A DNA stretch of 6,674 bases from an uncultured Caulobacter sp. (GTDB lineage Bacteria > Pseudomonadota > Alphaproteobacteria > Caulobacterales > Caulobacteraceae): assembly GCA_937991555.1 (NCBI GenBank), contig CALKHU010000214.1:1-6674 (forward strand), read 5' to 3'. This document shows, piece after piece, positions 1-6,312 of the stretch. A program made the position numbers and the translations under genes. The notes beneath the pieces are model-generated. The model was not told the DNA's origin, searched no databases, and worked only from the letters and a program-made list of their open reading frames with translations. Each line of letters starts with the position of its first letter. The stretch's first letter is position 1.

Positions 1-811
1 CGACCACCAGAACCGACCCGAGCGCGCCGAGCCAGTTGGCCGCGCCGAGGGTGTAGGTAATGAAGGCGAGCTTAAGCACGGACGACATACCGAGGTCGAT
101 GATGTAGGCCGCCAGCCCCATGTTGGCGGCCTGGAAAAGAAAGATGGCGCCGAACACCAGGGCCAGCGGTCGCCACCGGATCGGCGCGCGGACGGCGCCC
201 GGCGCGGCCGGCGTCGCCGGGCGATAGTCGCCGAGGAACGGCGTCATGGCGAGGGTCGCCGCGCTGAACGCCGCCAGGGCGAGAAACAGTACGCCATGCC
301 CGAACACCGGCGTCAGGCGCGGCAGGAACATCAGGCCCAGGCCGCCGAGGCCGAACTGCACGACCAGCAGCATGCCGAACGTGCGGTCGGGCGACTTCGT
401 GCGAGCGATCACCGCGAAGGCGACCCCGACCAGCAGGCCGCCGATGAAGCCGTGCACGAAACGCGCGGCGATCAGCACCTCGGCGGATGTCAGAAGGATC
501 GACCCGAGATCGACGACGATCAGCGACAGCAGGACCACCACCGCGGTCGGCCGCCACGGGGCGCGCCGGATGATGAACACCGCAGCCAGGGCGCCGACCG
601 CCGCGCCATAGACGTTGGCGGAGGCGACGAACCCGGCCTGCCGGGCCGTCAGGCCGGCGCCGCTGGTCAGGCCGTCGACCAGGGCGGCCATGATGTTGAC
701 GTAGAACAGGCCGGCGGTCGCCAGGAAGGACAGCAGCACGCTGGCCAGCAGGCTGTCCTCGGGCGCGCGGGGCCATCCGCGGCGGACCGGCGTCAGGGCG
801 GTGTCGGTCAT
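1..811 (-). CDS. MFS transporter, N-terminal 270 residues (3' end outside window)
   Basis: Inner-membrane major facilitator superfamily permease, presumably moving a small organic solute; direction and substrate are unknown. The frame is open from the ATG at 811 to the window edge and gives 270 residues with about eight hydrophobic helices (roughly 22-45, 58-81, 88-107, 110-137, 144-165, 171-195, 212-236, 244-270). The best family signature is helix 4, with R117-F-V-H-G-F-I-G-G-L near 117-126, typical of MFS motif B. The stretch 196-211, rich in Pro, Ala and Arg, fits the short start of the central loop between helices 6 and 7. The helix 2-3 loop (F-I-I-R-R-A-P-W-R) keeps basic residues but lacks the usual Asp of motif A. 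The start overlaps the stop of the serine hydrolase gene as ATGA (808-811), with a weak GGA about 7 bases upstream, so translation is probably coupled. The missing part should hold the remaining helices. Family assignment is firm, function is not. Confidence 0.88.
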   Translation of the reverse strand, partial: MTDTALTPVRRGWPRAPEDSLLASVLLSFLATAGLFYVNIMAALVDGLTSGAGLTARQAGFVASANVYGAAVGALAAVFIIRRAPWRPTAVVVLLSLIVVDLGSILLTSAEVLIAARFVHGFIGGLLVGVAFAVIARTKSPDRTFGMLLVVQFGLGGLGLMFLPRLTPVFGHGVLFLALAAFSAATLAMTPFLGDYRPATPAAPGAVRAPIRWRPLALVFGAIFLFQAANMGLAAYIIDLGMSSVLKLAFITYTLGAANWLGALGSVLVV

Positions 812-2529
812 CGGCAGATCCGTTTCATCCTGGCGGCCTCGACGGCGGCCGGCGCCCAGTCGAACACGCCGCTGTCGCCGAAATAGTAGAAGGTCATGTC
901 ACCGGGCAGCAGCACGACCGAGATGCCGCCGTAGCCCGACATGAACGGAACCCAGAGCGGCCGGTCGCAGCCGACGACGGGGGCGATGTCGCGGGCCCAG
1001 AAGCCGCCCTTGTAGCGGTAGGCGGGGCCGCCGGCGGGCAGCCCGGCATTGGCGGGATCGCGCTGCAGCGCCGCGTCGAGGAGCGCCTCGTCCAGCACGG
1101 GTCGCCCCTCGATCCGGGCGCCCGACGACAGCCACGCGGCGATGCGAACGATGTCGTCGGCCCGGTAGGTCAGACCCCAGCCGGTGAACGGCTGCCGGAC
1201 CGCGTCCAGCGTGCGTCGCGTCTCGCCGATCGTCGGCCCGACGCCGATGTCGCGCCACAGCGGGGCGACGATGTCGGCATAGAGGTCGCCCAGGCCTTCG
1301 CGGCGGGCGATGTCGGACATCGCCGCGCCGAGCAGGTAGGTGTCGGTCGTGTGATAGGCGAACGCCCTTCCGGGCTCCGCGCGGCGGTCGTGGCGGCGGC
1401 AGGCGTAGGCGGCCTTGAACGCGTGATCGGGCGCCGCGAAGAAGGCGGACATGTCCGCCGCACCCTCGTCGGCCTCGGACCCGGCGGTGGTGTAGACCCC
1501 GGTGGCCATGTCGAGGGCGTCGGCGAGCGTGACGCCATCCCAGGTCCTCCCCTGCGCGCAGGCGGGCACATGGTCCCGCACCAGCCTGCGGGTGGCGCCG
1601 GGGCGCAGCGCCTCCAGCCGCATCAGACCGACGCCGCCGACGATCGACTTTGCGGTCGAATAGGACGGCAGCGCCAGGGCCGCGCAAAAGGGATAGTCGC
1701 CGTGCCGGGTCCGGCATGGACCCGCGTAGCGCACGCCGTCGACGACCAGCCCCCAGGCGGCCGGCGCGTCGCCGTCGCCGGGTCGAGCCAGTCCGAGCCG
1801 GCCGGGATCGACGCCCGGATAACGCGCCGCCAGTTCGCTGACCGGGCGGACGGGAAGGCGTCCGGCGACCTCGGCGCGATAGGCCGCGACGACGGTGTCG
1901 GCGCCGCTCGCCGGCGACAGGTCCAGCCGGGCGGGAAACAGGCCCCAGCCGTCGAACTTCAGGTAGGCGCAGGTCTCGGAGGCGAACTCCAGCGCCGCCT
2001 TCGACACCGCCCCGTCCGGCCGGAAGGCGAAGGTCAGGACGCCGTTGTGCACGCAGTTGGCGTTGCGCTCCTGCAGCGCGACCGGCAGGGCCGCGCGCAG
2101 CCATCCGGCCTCGCCCGGCTCGCGCCAGACGGCGCCCGGTTCAACCACCCAGTCCCATGCCGGGTGCGCGCTCTCCACAACCCCGCGCCGCAGGGGGATC
2201 AGAACGCCGTCCTCGGCCACGAAGGCGAAGTCGAAGTCGGGCAGTGTCGGGCGCGCCCGTCGCGCGGCGGCGTCGTCGGCCGTCTCGTCCCGCCGCAGTT
2301 TCAGCGTCAGGCGGCGGTTCGTGGTGTCGAGCGCCAGACGCAGCGCGATGCGCCCCTCCAGGGTCTCCGCCTGCGGAGAAGGGGCGAAGGCGGACAGGTC
2401 GACCGGCCCGGCGAGCCGCTCGCCCGACAGGGTGGCCAGGTCCAGCGGCGTCGCCGTCGCGGCAGGCGCCGCCGCGACCATCAACAGGGCGATGGCCAGT
2501 CCGCCCGCGGCTGCAAGGCCCGGTCGCAT
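808..2529 (-). CDS. Exported serine hydrolase, beta-lactamase class C / 6-aminohexanoate-dimer hydrolase-like fold
   Basis: Probable periplasmic serine hydrolase acting on an amide or ester bond. Residues 1-26 look like a Sec signal peptide (Arg2, hydrophobic run, A-T-A before the likely cut). The C-terminal part, about 250-573, has the penicillin-binding/beta-lactamase fold signature: S291-T-A-K294 is the SxxK nucleophile and general-base pair, followed by a hydrophobic helix. Y392-H-T in F-A-Y-H-T-T-D-T-Y-L-L-G occupies the Y-x-N box, with Thr in place of Asn. The usual KTG/HTG box near the C terminus appears to be G-Y-G-G (532-535). This pattern resembles NylB-type amide hydrolases and esterases more than true beta-lactamases, so I would not call it a resistance gene. 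Residues 28-250 form a large N-terminal region I do not recognise, with Cys159 and Cys187 that could pair in the periplasm. At 573 residues it is much longer than the roughly 380-400 usual for the family. The ATG overlaps the sulfotransferase stop (TGATG, 2527-2531) and has GGAG 8 bases upstream. The true substrate is unknown. Confidence 0.88.
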   Translation of the reverse strand: MRPGLAAAGGLAIALLMVAAAPAATATPLDLATLSGERLAGPVDLSAFAPSPQAETLEGRIALRLALDTTNRRLTLKLRRDETADDAAARRARPTLPDFDFAFVAEDGVLIPLRRGVVESAHPAWDWVVEPGAVWREPGEAGWLRAALPVALQERNANCVHNGVLTFAFRPDGAVSKAALEFASETCAYLKFDGWGLFPARLDLSPASGADTVVAAYRAEVAGRLPVRPVSELAARYPGVDPGRLGLARPGDGDAPAAWGLVVDGVRYAGPCRTRHGDYPFCAALALPSYSTAKSIVGGVGLMRLEALRPGATRRLVRDHVPACAQGRTWDGVTLADALDMATGVYTTAGSEADEGAADMSAFFAAPDHAFKAAYACRRHDRRAEPGRAFAYHTTDTYLLGAAMSDIARREGLGDLYADIVAPLWRDIGVGPTIGETRRTLDAVRQPFTGWGLTYRADDIVRIAAWLSSGARIEGRPVLDEALLDAALQRDPANAGLPAGGPAYRYKGGFWARDIAPVVGCDRPLWVPFMSGYGGISVVLLPGDMTFYYFGDSGVFDWAPAAVEAARMKRICR

Positions 2530-3911
2530 CAGACGAGCTCCGCCGGATCGAGGCCGCCGGCCCGCAGGGCGTCCGCGAGCGGCTGCAGTTCGCGGGCGTA
2601 TCGGCGCCAGAGGCCGACGGACCGGTCATGGATCGGCTGGCGGACCTGGACCGCGCTGGCGGTGGCCGCGGGGGCGGCGTTCTCGTGGAAGCGCAGGCAG
2701 GCGTCGCGCCAGTCCAGTCCGCAGTGGTCGATGATCCGCCGGCTGACGGCTTCCTGGTCCGTCACCAGGGCCTCGTAGTCGACATCGAGGACGCGGGCCG
2801 GAAGGACCGCCCGCCAATGGTCCATCAGGCGCCGGTAGGCGAGCATGTAGGCCGCCAGGTCGCCCAGGTCATAGGAATAGGGACAGCCCATGCGGAACAG
2901 GGTCTTGTAGAGCGCATAGCCGCTGTCCATCGCGTTGCGGCGCAGATGGATGATGCGAGCCCCGGGCAGCGCGCGGGCGATGAGCCCGATGTAGAGGAAG
3001 TTGACCGGCGTCTTGTCGATGAACAGCGGGCGGGCGCGCCCATAGCCCGCGACGCTGTCGAGATAGGCGCGGCCGAGCGCCGCCGGGTCGAGACCGGCCG
3101 AGCGGCGGATGAGATCGCCCTTCCCGCCCCCGGCCCCCGCAAGGCGCATCAGCGCAAGGGCGAAATCGTTGATCTCGCCGAGGCTTTCGACCGCCTCGTG
3201 CGAGCTGACGATGCGGTCGACCAGGGTGGTGCCGCTCCGCGGCAGGCCAAGAATGAAGATGGGTCCGGCCTCGTCGCATCCGGCGGCGGGCTCGTCGAAC
3301 AGGGCCGCGTCGAACACCCGGGCGATCTCGGCCATCGCCGCGACGTCGGCCTCCACCCGATAGCTGAGCATGCGCCGCCGGCGGTCCGCCCCGTGCTTCA
3401 GCCAGGTGAAGCTGGCGCGCGGATCGTCGAGGTCTTCCAGCTCCTTGGCCAGGGCGTAGCTGAGCGCCACCTCGCCGGGACCGGAACCGGCCCGGTCAAC
3501 GGCCTGGAGGAGCGCGTCGACATGATTGCGGGCGTGCGTCTGCCGGCGAAGCGTCGAACGGTTCTGCCAGGCGTCGTGGTCGGACGGATCGAGCGTAATC
3601 ACCCTGTCCAGAAGCGCTTCCGCCTCGTGGGTTTCGCCCGTGGCGATCAGGGCCGCGGCGAGGTTGTAGAGGCACCGCGGGTCGTCCGGCGTCAACGCGG
3701 CCGCGCGCCGGTAGCAGCGGACCGCCGCCGCCGGCTTGCCGCAGTGGGTGTAGTGCTCGCCCAGGTGCTGCAACAACCGGGCGTCGCCGGTCGCGCCGGC
3801 CTCCAGGGAGGCCAGTCGCGACAAGGCCTCGCCGACACGGCCGCCGTGAACGAGCGGGGCGATGCCGCCCAGCTCGTTCATCGCCGTGGTGCTGACCGCC
3901 GGACTGGCCAT
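2529..3911 (-). CDS. TPR-containing sulfotransferase (Sulfotransfer_3 / tyrosylprotein sulfotransferase-like)
   Basis: Predicted cytoplasmic enzyme moving a sulfonate group from PAPS to an unidentified acceptor. No signal peptide or membrane helix is visible. Residues 15-140 are helical and contain at least two TPR-like units (about 47-80 and 81-114, the latter ending L-D-P-S-D-H-D-A-W), probably for protein or substrate binding. The sulfotransferase domain spans about 216-455. G222-L-P-R-S-G-T-T229 is the PAPS 5'-phosphosulfate loop; G245-E246 matches the position of the catalytic Glu of tyrosylprotein sulfotransferases; D299-K300-T-P302 matches their K-D-P-like segment; R325-N-A-M-D-S330 is the 3'-phosphate-binding motif. 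All key motifs are intact. The start at 3911 is preferred over the in-frame ATG at 3881 because AGGA (3917-3920) lies 5 bases upstream, 7 bp after the receptor stop. The reading frame stays open further upstream to 4529, but that part lies inside the receptor gene and is unlikely to be coding. Acceptor specificity cannot be deduced. Fold confidence is high. Confidence 0.9.
   Translation of the reverse strand: MASPAVSTTAMNELGGIAPLVHGGRVGEALSRLASLEAGATGDARLLQHLGEHYTHCGKPAAAVRCYRRAAALTPDDPRCLYNLAAALIATGETHEAEALLDRVITLDPSDHDAWQNRSTLRRQTHARNHVDALLQAVDRAGSGPGEVALSYALAKELEDLDDPRASFTWLKHGADRRRRMLSYRVEADVAAMAEIARVFDAALFDEPAAGCDEAGPIFILGLPRSGTTLVDRIVSSHEAVESLGEINDFALALMRLAGAGGGKGDLIRRSAGLDPAALGRAYLDSVAGYGRARPLFIDKTPVNFLYIGLIARALPGARIIHLRRNAMDSGYALYKTLFRMGCPYSYDLGDLAAYMLAYRRLMDHWRAVLPARVLDVDYEALVTDQEAVSRRIIDHCGLDWRDACLRFHENAAPAATASAVQVRQPIHDRSVGLWRRYARELQPLADALRAGGLDPAELV
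2538..2541 (-). promoter_or_regulatory. Ribosome binding site of the serine hydrolase
   Basis: GGAG on the minus strand, 8 bases before the ATG at 2529, inside the last codons of the sulfotransferase gene. Together with the TGATG stop/start overlap (2527-2531) it supports this start. Confidence 0.6.
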
Positions 3912-3916
3912 CGTCG

Positions 3917-3920
3917 TCCT
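3917..3920 (-). promoter_or_regulatory. Ribosome binding site of the TPR-sulfotransferase
   Basis: AGGA on the minus strand, 5 bases before the ATG at 3911, and sharing two bases with the receptor's TAG stop codon (3919-3921). A ribosome terminating on the receptor therefore covers this site, which suggests coupled re-initiation and supports the 3911 start over 3881. Confidence 0.65.
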
Positions 3921-6267
3921 AGAAGCTGTAGTCCAGCGACAGACCGATGGTCCGCGGCAGGGAGATGAACTCCTTGGAGGCGTTGCCGTAGTAGCCCACC
4001 GCCGGCCGCGTGCCCATGTAGGCCTCGGTGAATTCGCCGGTGACGCCGTCCTCGTTGAACAGGTTCTTGACGAACAGGGTCGCCGCCCAGTCGCCCCTCG
4101 CGACGGTGGCCGAGGCGTTCCAGATCTGGAAGCCGTCGAGCCGGGTGTTGAACTTGGGACCGCCCAGGGCGTTGCGCGTCTCGGACTGGTAGTAGCCGCT
4201 GGCCCTTGCGACGACGCTGAGGTCGTCGGACAGGCGCCACGTGTAGTCCATCGACAGGTTGACCGCATGCTCCGGCGTCCCCGGAAGCTGCGAGCCGTCC
4301 GTGGCCAGCACGGTTCCCAGGGGGCTGACCAGATCGTCGCTGAGGGCGGCGTTGGTGTAGGTGTAGCCCACCGTGTAGTGCAGCGAGTCCGTCGGCCTTC
4401 CGTCGAGCGAGGTCTCCAGCCCGTAGGTGCGGGCCTTGCCGCCGTTCTGGACGACGTAGAAGCCCCAGTTCGGCGTGGCGGTGTTGAGCTGGATGTCATC
4501 CCAGTCGACGTAGAAGACGGCCGCGTCATAGACGAAGCTGCCCCAGCGTCCCTTTACGCCGGCCTCGTAGTTGACCACCGAGTCCGACTTGTAGATCTGC
4601 CAGCGCGGATCCTCGGCGAAGTTGCCGGCCAGGGGCACGGCGTTGGAGCCGCCCCGGCGATAGCCTTCCGACACCGTCGCATAGAAGAGCCCGTCGTCGC
4701 TGAACGCCCAGCTCAGGTTGCCCTTGAACAGCGCCTTGCTTTCCGATGACCGGAACACCGCCGTCACAGGCTGGCTGAGCGAGGTATAGAGCGGCACGTC
4801 GATGAAGGTGGTGTTGACCGCCTCGTTCTCGAACCAGCGCACGCCGCCCGTCAGCGCCAGGGCGTCCGTCGCGTGCCAGGTCAGCTCGCCGAACACCGCC
4901 TTGTCGGTGAACTCCTCGTGCCGGCGGTAGAGGAAGTCGCGATCGCTCGAAACCGCCGCGGGGAACCCGCTCCAGAGGTCCCACCAGCGCTTGAAGCCGC
5001 GCAGATAGCTGTCCTGGGCCGAGTCCAGGGTATCGTCGTTGTAGTAGGCGCCGATGACGTAGTCGACGGGACCGCCGGCCTTCGAGACCAGGCGCACCTC
5101 CTGGATCGTCGCCTCGTCCGAATAGGACCGCACGGCCGAGGCCATCGGCCGCGGGTAGTTGTAGTAGAAGCTGAGGAAGCCGGACTGCGCGTAGAAGCCG
5201 GTGTTCTCGCTGATGCTGTCGCCCTCGTGCAGGTAGTGCGAGGTGGACGAGGTCAGCGTCGCGAAGCCGAGGTCGACGTTCATCTCCAGGCCCAGCAGGC
5301 TGACGTCGCGCGACGAGGGCTCGAGCTGCACGGAGCCGTTCTCGTACTCGCCGTAGGCGTTGCCGTAGCCGTCGACGCCGCGGGTGACCTGCCGGCGGCC
5401 GCCCACCTCATCGGACTGGCTGCTGTAGGTCAGGGTGGCGTCGAAGCGGTCGCCGGGCGCCCAGCGCAGGGCCACGCGGCCGAACCAGACCTCGACCGTG
5501 TCGGCGTCCTTGCGGCTGGTGTAGCTGGCCGTCGGCGCAAGGATGCCGCCGGGGGCCGCCGGCGCGCCGGTGTTGTCCAGCACGTAGAGGTTCACGTAGT
5601 CCGTCAGGCCGGGGTAGTCGAGCCGGCTGACCGTGGCGCGCAGGGCGAGGGTCTCGCCGAGCGGAACATTGATCGTGAAGTCTCCGGCCCAGCCGATGCT
5701 GTCCGACCCCTCGACGCTGCTCGAGGTGATGTTGGCGGCGCCGCTGAACACGCCGAGCCGGGGCGCGCGGGTGATGTAGCGGACCGTGCCGCCGAGAGAG
5801 CCGGACCCGTACAGCGTCCCCTGGGGACCGCGCAGGACCTCGACCCGGTCGAGGTCCTTGAGCAGGAAGCCGGCGAACACGGGCGTGTCGTTGAGATAGG
5901 TCGACACCGGAGCGACGCTGGAGACCGCGTAGTCGCCGAGGGCGTTGCTGTCGACGTTCAGACCCCGGATGAGCACGTTGTTGACGACGCCGGCGTTGCG
6001 GTAGCCGCGATCGACCACGGCCACCCCCGGAATGCCCCGCATCAGCTCGGCGTTGTCGGCCACCTTGGCGTCCTCGATCGCCGCGCCGGACACCGCCGAG
6101 ATGTTGTAGGGCACGTCGAGCACGCTCTGCTCGCGGCGCGTGGCGGTGACGACGATTTCGCCGACCGTGGTGGAGCCGGTCTCCTGGGCGGCCGCGACGC
6201 CGCCGGAGGCCATGCCGACAAGCAGCGCGCCGATGGAAACGGCGCCGGTGAGTTTGGACTTCTGCAC
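3919..6267 (-). CDS. TonB-dependent outer-membrane receptor
   Basis: Active-uptake porin of the outer membrane, energised by TonB-ExbB-ExbD. The 782-residue product starts with a signal peptide (about 1-27, K3/K5 then a hydrophobic run and A-A-A before Q28). Next comes a TonB-box-like segment G-E-I-V-V-T-A-T-R around 36-44, a plug domain to about 170 (D-R-V-E-V-L-R-G-P-Q-G-T-L-Y-G at 140-154, followed by G-G-T-V-R-Y-I-T), and a 22-strand barrel ending in L-S-L-D-Y-S-F with the terminal Phe needed for barrel assembly. N-L-F-N-E at 735-739 is the usual motif near the last strands. There is no N-terminal signalling (STN) domain, so it is not a FecA/FpvA-type transducer. The start is GTG at 6267, supported by a strong GAGGGGG site 7 bases upstream; no nearby ATG gives a full signal peptide. 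Length is normal for the family. The ligand is unknown: the sequence class is used for siderophores, glycans and other organics alike, and the neighbouring hydrolases favour an organic nutrient rather than iron. Confidence 0.96.
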   Translation of the reverse strand: MQKSKLTGAVSIGALLVGMASGGVAAAQETGSTTVGEIVVTATRREQSVLDVPYNISAVSGAAIEDAKVADNAELMRGIPGVAVVDRGYRNAGVVNNVLIRGLNVDSNALGDYAVSSVAPVSTYLNDTPVFAGFLLKDLDRVEVLRGPQGTLYGSGSLGGTVRYITRAPRLGVFSGAANITSSSVEGSDSIGWAGDFTINVPLGETLALRATVSRLDYPGLTDYVNLYVLDNTGAPAAPGGILAPTASYTSRKDADTVEVWFGRVALRWAPGDRFDATLTYSSQSDEVGGRRQVTRGVDGYGNAYGEYENGSVQLEPSSRDVSLLGLEMNVDLGFATLTSSTSHYLHEGDSISENTGFYAQSGFLSFYYNYPRPMASAVRSYSDEATIQEVRLVSKAGGPVDYVIGAYYNDDTLDSAQDSYLRGFKRWWDLWSGFPAAVSSDRDFLYRRHEEFTDKAVFGELTWHATDALALTGGVRWFENEAVNTTFIDVPLYTSLSQPVTAVFRSSESKALFKGNLSWAFSDDGLFYATVSEGYRRGGSNAVPLAGNFAEDPRWQIYKSDSVVNYEAGVKGRWGSFVYDAAVFYVDWDDIQLNTATPNWGFYVVQNGGKARTYGLETSLDGRPTDSLHYTVGYTYTNAALSDDLVSPLGTVLATDGSQLPGTPEHAVNLSMDYTWRLSDDLSVVARASGYYQSETRNALGGPKFNTRLDGFQIWNASATVARGDWAATLFVKNLFNEDGVTGEFTEAYMGTRPAVGYYGNASKEFISLPRTIGLSLDYSF

Positions 6268-6274
6268 TGTTCTA

Positions 6275-6281
6275 CCCCCTC
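6275..6281 (-). promoter_or_regulatory. Ribosome binding site of the TonB-dependent receptor
   Basis: Reads GAGGGGG on the minus strand, 7 bases before the GTG at 6267. It is the strongest Shine-Dalgarno-like site in the window and decides in favour of the non-ATG start. It lies in the only sizeable intergenic gap (6268-6312, 45 bp), where I see no convincing promoter boxes or terminator hairpin. Confidence 0.75.
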
Positions 6282-6312
6282 TTCTTGAAACTGGCTTTGC
6301 TGGTGATGTCTG

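Noticed and set aside
72..776. Minus-strand open frame of 234 codons
   Set aside because: It is a shifted frame over the MFS gene; the frame from 811 gives clean membrane helices and family motifs, while this one gives Arg-rich soluble sequence.
808..2529. Beta-lactamase resistance gene
   Set aside because: The Y-x-N and KTG boxes are altered, the protein is about 180 residues longer than class C enzymes, and the operon context is uptake and metabolism. No AmpR-type regulator is visible.
1351..3968. Long plus-strand open frames of 475 and 603 codons opposite the hydrolase and sulfotransferase
   Set aside because: Both are antisense to genes with intact catalytic motifs, translate to Arg/Gly/Ala-rich sequence with no domain, and reflect the rarity of stop codons in high-GC DNA.
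3912..4529. In-frame N-terminal extension of the sulfotransferase, giving a 666-residue protein
   Set aside because: The extension lies wholly inside the receptor gene, is low-complexity Ser/Thr/Pro/Arg of the kind produced by out-of-frame high-GC DNA, and the ATG at 3911 has its own ribosome binding site.
2529..6267. Lasso-peptide-type locus, because TonB receptors sit beside isopeptidases in some alphaproteobacteria
   Set aside because: The serine hydrolase is not an S9 prolyl-oligopeptidase-type isopeptidase, and no precursor peptide, B protein or asparagine-synthetase-like C protein is visible.
4873..6288. Plus-strand open frame of 471 codons opposite the TonB receptor
   Set aside because: Its translation is Val/Ala/Gly/Arg-rich without recognisable motifs, and the opposite strand encodes a clear receptor plug and barrel.
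6268..6312. Promoter or terminator in the 45 bp gap before the receptor
   Set aside because: No paired -35/-10 elements and no GC-rich hairpin with a T-run are seen; the gap is explained by the ribosome binding site.
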